From positions 620,001 through 684,000 of the forward strand of contig NZ_VFOZ01000002.1 of assembly GCF_006716425.1 (NCBI RefSeq): 64,000 nucleotides of DNA. The letters run 5' to 3'. The notes beneath the pieces were generated by a model. It saw only the letters and a list, made by a program, of their open reading frames with translations, was not told where the DNA came from and did not search any database. The translations under genes were made by a program, and so were the position numbers. The DNA comes from Actinoallomurus bryophytorum. GTDB lineage: Bacteria; Actinomycetota; Actinomycetes; Streptosporangiales; Streptosporangiaceae. Shown piece by piece: positions 50,988 through 60,164 of this stretch (its first letter is position 1; each line of letters opens with the position of its first letter).

Positions 50988-53195
50988 TCAGGGAGAGACC
51001 GCGTCCAGCAGCTCACCGGCCGCTCGCGCCCAGGGGCGCGCCGCGGCCATCACAAGGCGCGCGCTCTCGGCGGTGGCGAACGCCGCCGCGCGGTCCCGCA
51101 TGACACTGGAGATGAGATTGCCCCAGCGGCGAGCGTTCTCGCCGTCGTCCCGGGTCACGGGTACGACCATACGGGCGGCGATCTCGCGGGGCAGCTCGTC
51201 GTCCAGCAGCTTGCCGAGCCCGCTCCGGTCGCTGACGAGCACCGGGGTGCCCGCGACGATCGCCTCCAGGCCGACGAGGCCGAAGCCTTCGGCCCGCGAG
51301 GGCATGAGCACCAGGCTCGAACGGGCCAGGTCGTCCGTGATGCGGTCGAACTCGGAGGAGTAGGGGTAGATCGTCACGTTGACCGGCGTGTTGCCGAGCC
51401 AGCCGAGAAGGGACTCCCGGAGCGGCCCGGACCCATTCGGCGGCGCACCGCGTACGAGGAGGTCCCACTCCGTGCCGGGCGACATCAGTCCGATCGCGTC
51501 GGCGATGCCTTTCGCGGCGATGTCCAGCCCCTTCACCTGCCGGTCCTCCATACGCCCCAGCATGAGGATCTGCGGCCGGCCGCCGGGCGGACCGGACCGG
51601 TCGGCCGGTACGGGGCCGTCGAAACCGGGGTCCAGCCGCAGGAGCAGGGGCGGGCGGCGTGACCGCGGCTCGCGCTCCAGCCACTCGAAAAGGCGCGGCC
51701 CGACGGCCACCAGGCCAGCGGCACCCAACGCCAGCTCCAGTTCGAGGCGGCTGCGTTCCTCCGCGCGCATCCCGGCATCGTCGTTCCGGTCGAGCTTGTG
51801 CCACTCAACCTCGTCGGCGTGCATGTGCACGAAGTGCAGCCGCGGCGTCCCCGGATAGAAGTCCTCGGCGATGGCCTTGGCGACGTCTCCGGTCACCCGG
51901 CCGTGCCCGACCACGACGTCGGGCGTGGTTCTGCCGGGGAGGGAGGGCCTGCGCAACAGGCGTTCCCGTTCCGAAAGGCCGGGGGCCGCCGAGGCCTCCA
52001 CCAGCCGCACCCCGGCCGCGTCCGCGTCGTCGCGCTCGGGAGTCGATGACCGGGGGACGAGGCAGGACACGTCAGCGCCGGCTCTGACCAGCGCCATGCA
52101 GAGATAGCGGTTGAACGCGCTCAGCCCGCCTCGCGCGGGGAACCACTCGTCCGCGACGCAGAGGAAGTGGAGCCGCGGCCGCTCGTCACGGGGCACCCGC
52201 ACCTGCACCGTCGCGCTCGGGAGCTCGGCGCGTCCCGTCTCGGTCATCTTGCGGGCTTTCTCGTACTGGATTTCGGTGAAGTGGATGTCGTGCACCAGCT
52301 GACGATCGAACCACCTGGCCAGGTCCCGATCAGCGCCGAACGGCCCGAGATCGTCCGCGCCTGCGCCGAGGTCGGCGAGCGCGGACTCGGCGTTCTCCCA
52401 TGTGGCGTGCACGGCCTGCCGCATCGCCTGCAACCGGGCGGTCGTTACCGCACTGTTCCGCAGCGCGGTCGCCGGGGACGCGGCATTCCCGGACACGTCG
52501 GCGCGCGTACGAACGTCCCGCTGGTACCGGATCTTCGCGACGTGCAGGAGGTAGCGGGCGAGCGGCGGCATGTCGGCGTGACCGGGTACGGCCCAGGCGC
52601 ACCGGCCCAGCTCGTCCTGCGCGCCCGGCGGGGCGAGGACCACAAGCCGCCGTTCGCGGCCGTCGTCTCGGGGCCGGGCGTCCCACAAGGCCAGGCCGCC
52701 GGAGACCGTGACGCCGTGATGCCACCACTGGCCGACTTCTTCGGTAGCGCCCAGCAGTTCCGCCGCGTCACGACCGAGTTCGGGACCGGCCGCTCCAGTC
52801 GTAGTCCCGAGGTAGAGCCGGGCGACGCCGAGCAGCGCGGCGCCGTCGAGGACGGTGTCCAGCTTCGCGTCGAGGCCGGTCCAGGTCGCCGTCGGCCCGT
52901 CCGTCAGCAGGACGGACAGGACGAGGATGTCGCCGGTTCGCCGCAGGATCACCTCGACACGACGATCGGCATCCTGGCACGCCGCCACGGGGACGTAGCC
53001 GCCCAGCCTGCCGCTCGGGAGGGTGGTGGGGATCCGCGCCGGCAATCCGGTCCGCGCGACCTCCTCGGTGGTGGACAGGTGACTACCGCAACCGTCCCAG
53101 AGGGCGCGTACGGCCGCTTCGGCGGAAGCCTGCGTGGGACCGCTCAGCAGGGCGAAGGCGTGAGCCACCAGCTCCTGGTCGGTCACGGTCGGCAC
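50988..53195 (-). CDS. CATRA-type effector protein fused to a GT4 glycosyltransferase
   Basis: Protein of 735 residues. The N-terminal part (about 1-300, beginning TDQELVAHAFALLSGPTQ) resembles the protein that NCBI names 'CATRA conflict system CASPASE/TPR repeat-associated protein', which normally stands alone. It is followed by a helical linker and a GT-B glycosyltransferase family 4 domain: LHFLCVADEWFPARGGLSAF, LMLGRMEDRQVKGLDIAAK and the donor-binding PSRAEGFGLVGLEAI with the E-x7-E pair. It lies divergent from a small gene and a TPR-CHAT protease gene. So it may be the killing arm: glycosylation of a target once the protease acts. The family match is from memory. Confidence 0.75.
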   Translation of the reverse strand: MPTVTDQELVAHAFALLSGPTQASAEAAVRALWDGCGSHLSTTEEVARTGLPARIPTTLPSGRLGGYVPVAACQDADRRVEVILRRTGDILVLSVLLTDGPTATWTGLDAKLDTVLDGAALLGVARLYLGTTTGAAGPELGRDAAELLGATEEVGQWWHHGVTVSGGLALWDARPRDDGRERRLVVLAPPGAQDELGRCAWAVPGHADMPPLARYLLHVAKIRYQRDVRTRADVSGNAASPATALRNSAVTTARLQAMRQAVHATWENAESALADLGAGADDLGPFGADRDLARWFDRQLVHDIHFTEIQYEKARKMTETGRAELPSATVQVRVPRDERPRLHFLCVADEWFPARGGLSAFNRYLCMALVRAGADVSCLVPRSSTPERDDADAAGVRLVEASAAPGLSERERLLRRPSLPGRTTPDVVVGHGRVTGDVAKAIAEDFYPGTPRLHFVHMHADEVEWHKLDRNDDAGMRAEERSRLELELALGAAGLVAVGPRLFEWLEREPRSRRPPLLLRLDPGFDGPVPADRSGPPGGRPQILMLGRMEDRQVKGLDIAAKGIADAIGLMSPGTEWDLLVRGAPPNGSGPLRESLLGWLGNTPVNVTIYPYSSEFDRITDDLARSSLVLMPSRAEGFGLVGLEAIVAGTPVLVSDRSGLGKLLDDELPREIAARMVVPVTRDDGENARRWGNLISSVMRDRAAAFATAESARLVMAAARPWARAAGELLDAVSP

Positions 53196-53241
53196 GCTGA
53201 TGTCACCCCCGCCTGACCTCCCCGTCGGTACAGTTGTCGCC

Positions 53242-53589
53242 GTGCAGTCCGATTATGGCCCGCTCGGTCCTGGTATCGACCGCGAACACCGCGACGAGGC
53301 GAAGGTCGTTCTCGACGACCTGAGGCACTGGCGGATGCCGCCCGAGGCGTGGCATGAGGTCGAGGGCCTGGTGAACGATCTGGTCGCGGCAATGACGTCG
53401 GGCGACCAGGCCACGGTTCGGCGCATGACGGTCGCCCTCGAACTCCTCAGCGACGAGCGCGTCGGCCGGGTGGGGGACCCTGCGGACGGCCCACCGCCAA
53501 AGGTCCTCATGGACCTCTCGGTCCGGCTGGTCCACTCCCTGGACGAGGACGCGGGGGACGACGAGGGCGAAACGCCGAAACGGCGGTGA
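53242..53589 (+). CDS. small CATRA-associated protein
   Basis: Protein of about 115 residues, helical and acidic, with VVLDDLRHWRMPPEAWHEVE and LVNDLVAAMTSGDQ, much like the small CATRA-associated proteins that sit beside CHAT-TPR genes. The last residues are charged and disordered (DEDAGDDEGETPKRR). The start could be GTG 53242 or ATG 53200; the stop overlaps the GTG of the CHAT gene (GTGA). It probably bridges or restrains its partners. It faces the glycosyltransferase gene, so the short space between their starts holds divergent promoters. Confidence 0.7.
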   Translation: MQSDYGPLGPGIDREHRDEAKVVLDDLRHWRMPPEAWHEVEGLVNDLVAAMTSGDQATVRRMTVALELLSDERVGRVGDPADGPPPKVLMDLSVRLVHSLDEDAGDDEGETPKRR

Positions 53590-56500
53590 AGCGGCGACTA
53601 CGCCTCTGGCGCGCTCTGCGCCGGGCACGGGCCGCGCAGAAGCAGGCCGTGCCGTCCTCCTCGGCGCGGCTCATCACTCGCGCGCTCACCGCGAACCCCG
53701 GGATGGACGACAGGCTCGTCCTGCTGACCGGGCTCGCGGCAGTGTACGAGGCGTCCGGCGACCTGCCCCTGGCGATCGACACGCTCGCCACCGCCGCGGA
53801 CCTGGCGCTCCCGGACCATCGGTACGCCGCGCCGCTCCTGCTCAACCTCTCACTCGCGTACGACCAGGCCTACGCCGTCACGGCGGACCGTGCGTTCCTG
53901 GACGATGCCGTCTCAGCCGCGCGCCGCGCCAGGCGTGCGGTCGGCGAGACGCATCCCGCGCGTGCCGACGTCCTGAACGGTGTCGTCGCCGTGCTGGTCG
54001 AGGCCGAGGAGGTCCTAGACCGGCCCGAGCTCCTGGACGAGGCCGTACGCGCGGGTACGGAAGTGGTCGCGGCGGGCGACGGCGGGCGGCACAACCTGGC
54101 GGTGGCGTACCGGTCCCGATACGAGCGTCACGGCCATCTGCCCGACCTGCACGCAGCCCTCCGGCACGCCGAGGACGCCCTCGACCGGGCCGGCGCCGAA
54201 GCGGAGACGGCCGCGGAGCTCGGGCATATTCTGCGGCTGCTGTACTCGGTCACCGGCGCCGAGGAGGACGCGGCACGAGCCGTCGCCGCCTGCCGCGCGG
54301 CGGTCGAGTCGACCGAGCCGGACGACGAGGAGGGCGTCGCACGCCGCGCGATCTTGGCCGGCGCGCTGCTCGACGCGTACCAGGCGGGCGATCAGGCCGC
54401 CCTGGAGGAGGCCGTAGCGTACGCGCGGGCCGCGCTGACGGCCGACCGCGACGAGCGGGCTTTCGTCGCCGCTCAGATCGCCGCGACCGTGCTCACCGTC
54501 TGGGCACGGCGGCATCGGGACATCGAGGTCGCGCACGAGGCGGAGGCCGCCGCCACCGCTGCCGTACGCGCGACGGTTCCGGACACCGCCGACCGGGCGG
54601 TCGCGCTGGACACCCTGGCCACGGCGCTATACGGAAGGTTCCAGCTGACCGGGGACCCGCAGCCTCTGGACGAGGCGATCGAGACCGGCAGGAATGCGCA
54701 AGCGATCCCGACCAGTGCCACTGACCACGCCGGCCACCTGGGCAATCTCGGTACGTCGCTGTTCGACCGGTACACCGTCACCGGTGACCGCTCCGACCTG
54801 GAGTCCGCCGTCGAGCTGGACCGGCAGGCCGGCGCGCTGCTCGACGAGGCGCATCCAGAACGCGGGATGTATCTCAACAACCTGAACGTCGCGCTCCGTC
54901 ACCGGTACGAGGTGACCGGAGCGCACGCCGACCTCGAGGAGTCGATCGCGATCGGCCGGCTGGCGACGCGTGACGCCCCCACACCGGACCGGCCGCTCCG
55001 GCTGAGCAACCTGGGCGGCTCGCTGTTCGTACGCTACGAGCGATTCGGCGACTTGGCCGACCTGGACGAGGACGTCGCCTGCCAACGCGAGGCGGCGGAG
55101 CTACTGCCCGACGGCTACCCGGACGCGCCCTCCGTGCTCGGAAATCTCGGCCTCGCGCTCCAGAGCCGGTACCGCAGGCTGGGCACCGAGGCGGACCTGA
55201 GTGAGGCAGCGGAGGCGCTAGGCGACGCGGTCGCGGCCGACGCGCTCCCGCGTGACCGCACGGCGATCCGTAGTCTCTACGGCCAGGTGCTGCACTCCCG
55301 GTGGGAGGCGGGTGGAGAGGAAGCCGACCTTCGCGGAGCGATCGAGCAGGCCAGGCTCGCCGTCGAGGCGACCCATGCCGACGATCCCGCGCTGCCACAG
55401 CGCCTCGGCAACCTCGTGACGATGCTGGAGAGCGCTGCCGGCGACTCGCCCGCCGCAGCGGAAGAGGCGGTCGCGGCCGCTCGACGGGCACTCGCGGTGC
55501 TGCCGGACGGGCATCCGGACGCGCCCGGGCTGAGGTCCGGCCTCGCGCTCGCCCTCAGCGCGCGTGGCGACACCGGCGACGCGGTACGTGAGGCGCGCGC
55601 GGCGGTGGAGGAGACACCGCCGCGACATCCCGACCGCGCTCAGTTCCTCATCAATCTCGCGTACGTCCTGCGGGAACGGCGCGCGGAGACCGACGACGTG
55701 ATCGCCGCACTCCGCCAGGCCGCTCTCCTCGACACGGCGCCGCCGGCCGTCCGGCTGCGGGCAGCCCAGGCGTGGGGCGGCCTCGCGGCCGAGCGCGGAT
55801 CGCACGCGGACGCGGCCCGCGGGCTGAGCCTCGCCGTCGAGTTGCTTCCCGAGGTCTCGCCCCGGCGGCTCGGCCGTACGGACGCGCAGCGGTGGTTGGC
55901 GGGGTTCCCCGGACTGGGCTGTGCGGCGGCTGCCGCCTGCCTGGCCAGTGACGAGCCCGAACGCGCTGTCCGCTCCCTCGAGCTCGGCCGAGCGGTGCTG
56001 CTGAACCGTACACTTCATACCCGCGGCGACACCTCGCCGCTACGCGCGGTGGACGGGGCGCTCGCCGACGAGTTCGAGCGACTGCGCGATCGCCTCGATG
56101 CCCTGCCGGAGGAGGAGGCCACTCCGTTCTCGGTGGGACCGGCGAGCGGCGCGCACGGCGGAGACGCTCACGCACGGATGGCCGCCGCGCGGCGTCGCGA
56201 GCGCCGGAGCCAGTTGGTCGAACGCTTCGCCGACGTCGTACGCCGCATCGAGCGCCTGCCAGGCTTTGGTGGGTTTCTCCGCCCGCCCGCGGTGGACGAA
56301 CTGCTGGCGGAAGCACGCACGGGACCGGTTGTCATGGTGAACGTCGGCGACGACCGTGGTGACGCACTGCTGCTGACGGCCGCCGGGCTGCGCCACGTAC
56401 CGCTTTCCGGGTTGCGGGCGGAGCGGCTGAACGAGATCGCCTTTGAATTCCACCGCGACGTGGCGCAGGCGCACGACCGGTCGGTCGGCCGCGCGGCACG

Positions 56501-57347
56501 CGAGGAGGCGGAGGGACGGCTCGCAGACGTCCTCGACTGGTTGTGGACCACGATCGCCGCGCCCGTACTGGCCGAGCTGGATCAGGCGGGGTACGCGAGG
56601 AGCGGCCGGACGATCTGGTGGGTCCCGACCGGGATGCTCGCCTTCCTGCCTCTACACGCGGCGACGCGGAGGGACGGCGGCGACTCATTGCTGGAACACG
56701 CGGTCTCGCGGTACACGCCGACGGTCACCTCGCTCCACCTGGCACGCCGCACGATGGCGGCCGGTGCCGAGCCTCGCGCCGGTGTCATCGTCTCCATGGG
56801 TGAGGATCACGCGGACCGGTCCTGGGCCGCCGCCGGTGTCGAGGCGACCCGGTTCGCGGAGCGGTTCGGCGTACTGCCGCTGGACGCCGCCACTGTCACC
56901 CGGGCGGAGGTGACGGAGGCCATCCGCACGTGTTCTGACCTGCACATCGCGCTACACGCGCGATCGGACGCCGACGACCCGTCGCGCAGCTGCCTCCTCC
57001 TGGCCGGCGGCGAGATGGCCGTCCCTGAGATCGCGGCGATCCGCAACGAACGGGCTCGGCTCGCCTACCTGTCAGCGTGTGAGACGACACTGACCACCGC
57101 GGCGCTCGTGGACGAGGGGATCCACCTGACGTCGGCCTTTCAGCTCACCGGGTTCCCCCAGGTGGTCGGCACGCTGTGGGCCGTACGAGGACTCGTCGCC
57201 GCCCACGCCGCCGAACGGTTTTACGACGAGCTACGCGAGGCGGGTGGCGACGCGGGGAGAGCCGTGCACGAAACGGTCCGTTACCTGAGGGACCGGTACG
57301 CCGGGTTCCCCTCCGCGTGGGCCGCGCTGCACTGCGTGGGCGCCTGA
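53586..57347 (+). CDS. TPR-CHAT protease (caspase-like) of the CATRA system
   Basis: Protein of 1253 residues. About 800 residues of TPR-like repeats (for example AYDQAYAVTADRAFLDDAV, GRNAQAIPTSATDHAGHLG and similar) are followed by a linker and a C-terminal CHAT domain (about 970-1253). The caspase-like dyad is present: His1124 in HIALHARSD and Cys1165 in LSACETT, so an active cysteine peptidase is expected. CHAT-TPR proteins are triggered through the repeats and cleave partner or host proteins, as in gasdermin and Craspase systems. It starts at GTG 53586 overlapping the small gene's stop. The glycosyltransferase-fusion protein is a likely substrate or partner. Confidence 0.88.
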   Translation: MKRRLRLWRALRRARAAQKQAVPSSSARLITRALTANPGMDDRLVLLTGLAAVYEASGDLPLAIDTLATAADLALPDHRYAAPLLLNLSLAYDQAYAVTADRAFLDDAVSAARRARRAVGETHPARADVLNGVVAVLVEAEEVLDRPELLDEAVRAGTEVVAAGDGGRHNLAVAYRSRYERHGHLPDLHAALRHAEDALDRAGAEAETAAELGHILRLLYSVTGAEEDAARAVAACRAAVESTEPDDEEGVARRAILAGALLDAYQAGDQAALEEAVAYARAALTADRDERAFVAAQIAATVLTVWARRHRDIEVAHEAEAAATAAVRATVPDTADRAVALDTLATALYGRFQLTGDPQPLDEAIETGRNAQAIPTSATDHAGHLGNLGTSLFDRYTVTGDRSDLESAVELDRQAGALLDEAHPERGMYLNNLNVALRHRYEVTGAHADLEESIAIGRLATRDAPTPDRPLRLSNLGGSLFVRYERFGDLADLDEDVACQREAAELLPDGYPDAPSVLGNLGLALQSRYRRLGTEADLSEAAEALGDAVAADALPRDRTAIRSLYGQVLHSRWEAGGEEADLRGAIEQARLAVEATHADDPALPQRLGNLVTMLESAAGDSPAAAEEAVAAARRALAVLPDGHPDAPGLRSGLALALSARGDTGDAVREARAAVEETPPRHPDRAQFLINLAYVLRERRAETDDVIAALRQAALLDTAPPAVRLRAAQAWGGLAAERGSHADAARGLSLAVELLPEVSPRRLGRTDAQRWLAGFPGLGCAAAAACLASDEPERAVRSLELGRAVLLNRTLHTRGDTSPLRAVDGALADEFERLRDRLDALPEEEATPFSVGPASGAHGGDAHARMAAARRRERRSQLVERFADVVRRIERLPGFGGFLRPPAVDELLAEARTGPVVMVNVGDDRGDALLLTAAGLRHVPLSGLRAERLNEIAFEFHRDVAQAHDRSVGRAAREEAEGRLADVLDWLWTTIAAPVLAELDQAGYARSGRTIWWVPTGMLAFLPLHAATRRDGGDSLLEHAVSRYTPTVTSLHLARRTMAAGAEPRAGVIVSMGEDHADRSWAAAGVEATRFAERFGVLPLDAATVTRAEVTEAIRTCSDLHIALHARSDADDPSRSCLLLAGGEMAVPEIAAIRNERARLAYLSACETTLTTAALVDEGIHLTSAFQLTGFPQVVGTLWAVRGLVAAHAAERFYDELREAGGDAGRAVHETVRYLRDRYAGFPSAWAALHCVGA

Positions 57348-57385
57348 CCAGGAGCAAACGCGTTAACGCCGAGGTGGGCTGGGGC

Positions 57386-57420
57386 GCCGCCGGAGACGTC
57401 AGTCACTCGCCTCCGGCGGC
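57386..57420 (+). terminator. hairpin terminator after the CHAT gene
   Basis: Perfect 10-bp arms GCCGCCGGAG and CTCCGGCGGC with a 15-base loop, followed by TCTTCCCCCT. It separates the CHAT gene from the STAND gene. Confidence 0.6.
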
Positions 57421-57567
57421 TCTTCCCCCTCCGAGAACGTCGTGACGGTCCCCCACCGCCGCCGCTGAGCGATCCCTCCGCGCTCCGCATGGAGAGACCG
57501 CCTGCCGGCGGATAGCCGACGTTTCCCCTCAACGAGACCATTTGAGGAGAATGATGGTCTAGCACGG

Positions 57568-57592
57568 CTGGAAAACGCTTGAGAAGTCTGGA
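57568..57592 (+). repeat. triple 10-bp-phased CTGGA boxes (third copy)
   Basis: CTGGA at 57568, CTTGA at 57578 and CTGGA at 57588, 10 bp apart, directly upstream of the STAND gene start at 57601. Compared with the 50914 copy the first 27 bases share 22. It is the most likely activator or repressor site for the STAND gene. Confidence 0.6.
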
Positions 57593-57600
57593 GCGCCGCG

Positions 57601-59928
57601 GTGGAACGAAACGGGGAGTCCCAAGGCCCCTTAACGGCCGACCAGCGGCTCGCCACGGCACTGATGCGCTCGGTCCTGCACGCCGAGCAGCGATTGCAGC
57701 GGAACCTGGACCGCGCGGCGATGGCCCGCCGCCTCAACATCTCCCCGGCGAGCCTCTACGCGTACCTGAACGGTACGACGCTGCCCCGCAGCGCGGTCCT
57801 CGATCGGCTGCTGGACGAGCTCGGCGTCTCCGGCCCCGAGCGGGGACGCCTGAGCACCCTGAGAGACGAAGCCGAGCTGGCCCGTCGCCTGGCACGTGGC
57901 TCCGGAGAGCCGCGGCACGTCCCCAGGCCGTTGCCCCGGCCAGAGCAGCTGCCACCATCCTGCCGGCACTTCGTCGGCCGAGCGGCCGACCTGGCCCGTC
58001 TCACCGAACTCGCCGAGTCGGCGTCGACCGCACACACCGTGGGCATCTGCGTGATTCATGGGACGGCGGGTGTCGGCAAGACCACGCTCGCCACGACGTG
58101 GGCGCACCGCTCCGGGTCCCGCTTCCCTGACGGCCACCTGTACGCCGACCTGCGCGGGTTCGGTGCCGGGCCGCCCGCAGACCCCGGCGAGATCTTGTTC
58201 GGGTTCCTGCACGCCCTCGGGACGCCGCTGTGGGAGATCCCGCCCACCACCGACGTACGGGCGGCGCTCTTGCGCAGCCTTCTCAGCGAGCGGCGCATGC
58301 TCGTGGTGCTGGACAACGCGCGGTCCACCGAGCAGGTACGTCCGTTGATCCCGTCCGGGCCCGGCTGTCTGGCCGTCGTCACCAGCCGCGACCGGATGGA
58401 GAGCCTCGTCGCGAGGGAGGGTGCGGTCCGCATCTCGCTCGACGTGATGGAGCCGGGTGAAGCCGAGGACCTGCTGGCCGCGCGCCTCGGTGCTGGACGG
58501 CTCGCGGCCGAGTCCGAACGCACGCGAGAGCTGATCGACCTGTGCGCCGGTCTGCCGCTGGCGCTCGGCATGGTGACGGCCCGGCTCGTGGACCGTACGG
58601 AGGAGCCGGTCTCGACGCTCGTGGCCGAGCTGCGCGACACCCACGACCGGCTCGAACTCCTCGCCTCGCCCGACACCGACCTGGACATCCAGACGGTCTT
58701 CCAGTGGTCCTACGACGTGCTGTCGCCGGACGCCGCGCGCCTGTTCCGGATGCTCGGCCTGCACCCGGGTCCGGATGCCGACCTGACCACGTGCGCCGCA
58801 CTGGCAGGGACGTCCGCGCCGCCCAGAAAGGCGCTGCGCGAACTGGTCCACGCGAACCTGCTCGACGAGCGGCCGACCGGCCGGTTCCGTAGCCACGACC
58901 TGCTCCGCGCATACGCAAGGGCCTGCGGCCGGCGCGAGGACCTGGAGCCGGACCGGCGCGATGCGCTGCGGCGGCTACTCGACCACCACATGCGGGCTGC
59001 CGTAGGGGCCAACGCCGCCATCCAGCCCAGCGACGGGGAACGGCTCACCGAGGACACCACAGTCGGCCCGACGCCTGCGGTGGATACGTACGCGGAGGCC
59101 ATGGCCTGGTTCACCGTCGAGCACGCCGCGCTGCGTGCCCTGGTCGACCTCGCCGCGGTGGAGGGCTTCGAGTCGCACGCCTGGCGGCTGGCTTGGACGT
59201 GCATGGTGTTCCTCCGGCGTACCGGCCGACACACGAGCCGCGTCGAAATCCAGCGGAGCGCAGTGCGCGCGGCCCGTCGGGCCGCCGACAGCAGGGCCGA
59301 GGCGACGTCATTGCGGCTCCTGGGCGACGCGCTGGCGCGGTCCCGCCAGGGCGATGAGGCGCTGCGCCTGCTGAACGAAGCACTGTCGATCTTCCTCGAC
59401 CTCGGCGACGAGGCCGGACGCCTGCACACGCACCTGTCGTTCGTACGGGCGCTCGACGCCGCGGGCGACCATCTTCACGCGCTCGACCACGCCGAGCGAG
59501 CGCTCGCGCTAGCCGGACAGAATACGGAGCCGCTCCTGCGGGCGGACGCTCTGGCGGCCACGGGCCGGCAGCTGACGTGTCTGGAGAAGCCGGCGGAGGC
59601 ACTGTCGGCAGGCGAGCAGGCGGCGGCGATCTACTCCGCCGAGAACCACGCCGAGGGCCTGGCCTCGATTTTGAAGGTCATCGGAGACGCCGAGCTGGTC
59701 GAAGGCCGTGTACGGGAGGCGATCCTCACGTACGAGCGGTCCCTCGAGCTCGATCGCAGGCTCGGCGACCGTTACTGGGAGGCGCACGCACTCAGCCGGC
59801 TCGCCACCGCGCACGAGAAGGCCGGCGACGAGCGGACCTCCGCCCGCCTGCGCGGCCAAGCCATCGCCCTGCTGGAGTCCCAGCACCACCCGGATGGGCC
59901 GGCACTGCGCGACGCGCAGTCGCACTGA
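57601..59928 (+). CDS. STAND NTPase (NB-ARC) with N-terminal HTH and C-terminal TPRs
   Basis: Protein of 775 residues. The helix-turn-helix lies at about 37-78 (LDRAAMARRLNISPASLYAY, cut); the NB-ARC ATPase follows with P-loop GTAGVGKTT (Lys160), RMLVVLDNA as Walker B and the LPLALGMV GxP-type motif; TPR helices fill the C-terminus (RSRQGDEALRLLNEALSIFL and others). The plan is that of AfsR/SARP-like and disease-resistance-type regulators, here without a SARP domain. GTG 57601 follows no strong ribosome site, so it may be leaderless or misplaced. It may sense a phage or metabolic cue and control the CATRA set next door. Confidence 0.85.
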   Translation: MERNGESQGPLTADQRLATALMRSVLHAEQRLQRNLDRAAMARRLNISPASLYAYLNGTTLPRSAVLDRLLDELGVSGPERGRLSTLRDEAELARRLARGSGEPRHVPRPLPRPEQLPPSCRHFVGRAADLARLTELAESASTAHTVGICVIHGTAGVGKTTLATTWAHRSGSRFPDGHLYADLRGFGAGPPADPGEILFGFLHALGTPLWEIPPTTDVRAALLRSLLSERRMLVVLDNARSTEQVRPLIPSGPGCLAVVTSRDRMESLVAREGAVRISLDVMEPGEAEDLLAARLGAGRLAAESERTRELIDLCAGLPLALGMVTARLVDRTEEPVSTLVAELRDTHDRLELLASPDTDLDIQTVFQWSYDVLSPDAARLFRMLGLHPGPDADLTTCAALAGTSAPPRKALRELVHANLLDERPTGRFRSHDLLRAYARACGRREDLEPDRRDALRRLLDHHMRAAVGANAAIQPSDGERLTEDTTVGPTPAVDTYAEAMAWFTVEHAALRALVDLAAVEGFESHAWRLAWTCMVFLRRTGRHTSRVEIQRSAVRAARRAADSRAEATSLRLLGDALARSRQGDEALRLLNEALSIFLDLGDEAGRLHTHLSFVRALDAAGDHLHALDHAERALALAGQNTEPLLRADALAATGRQLTCLEKPAEALSAGEQAAAIYSAENHAEGLASILKVIGDAELVEGRVREAILTYERSLELDRRLGDRYWEAHALSRLATAHEKAGDERTSARLRGQAIALLESQHHPDGPALRDAQSH

Positions 59929-60122
59929 CCGCGGCGAACGCATCGATGACCGGCGAGGCCCTGGAACGTTAGAGCGAGCGGGCCGTTGACGAGGCAGCTC
60001 CTAGGCGGCGAGGCGGGAGAGGCCGGGTCCGTGAGTTCGGCCGGTCGTACGGTGAACCTGATTGACGGTCAGGGCGTCTCGACGCCGAGGCCACTTCGGG
60101 GCTGTCCGATACCGCGCGTGTG

Positions 60123-60153
60123 GAAGGCCGGGGCCGTGACGGCCCCGGCCTTC
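60123..60153. terminator. 13-bp stem hairpin terminator
   Basis: Perfect arms GAAGGCCGGGGCC and GGCCCCGGCCTTC with a 5-base loop, between the convergent STAND and CocE-like genes; it can serve the leftward gene directly. Confidence 0.85.
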
Positions 60154-60164
60154 GGTGAAACTGA

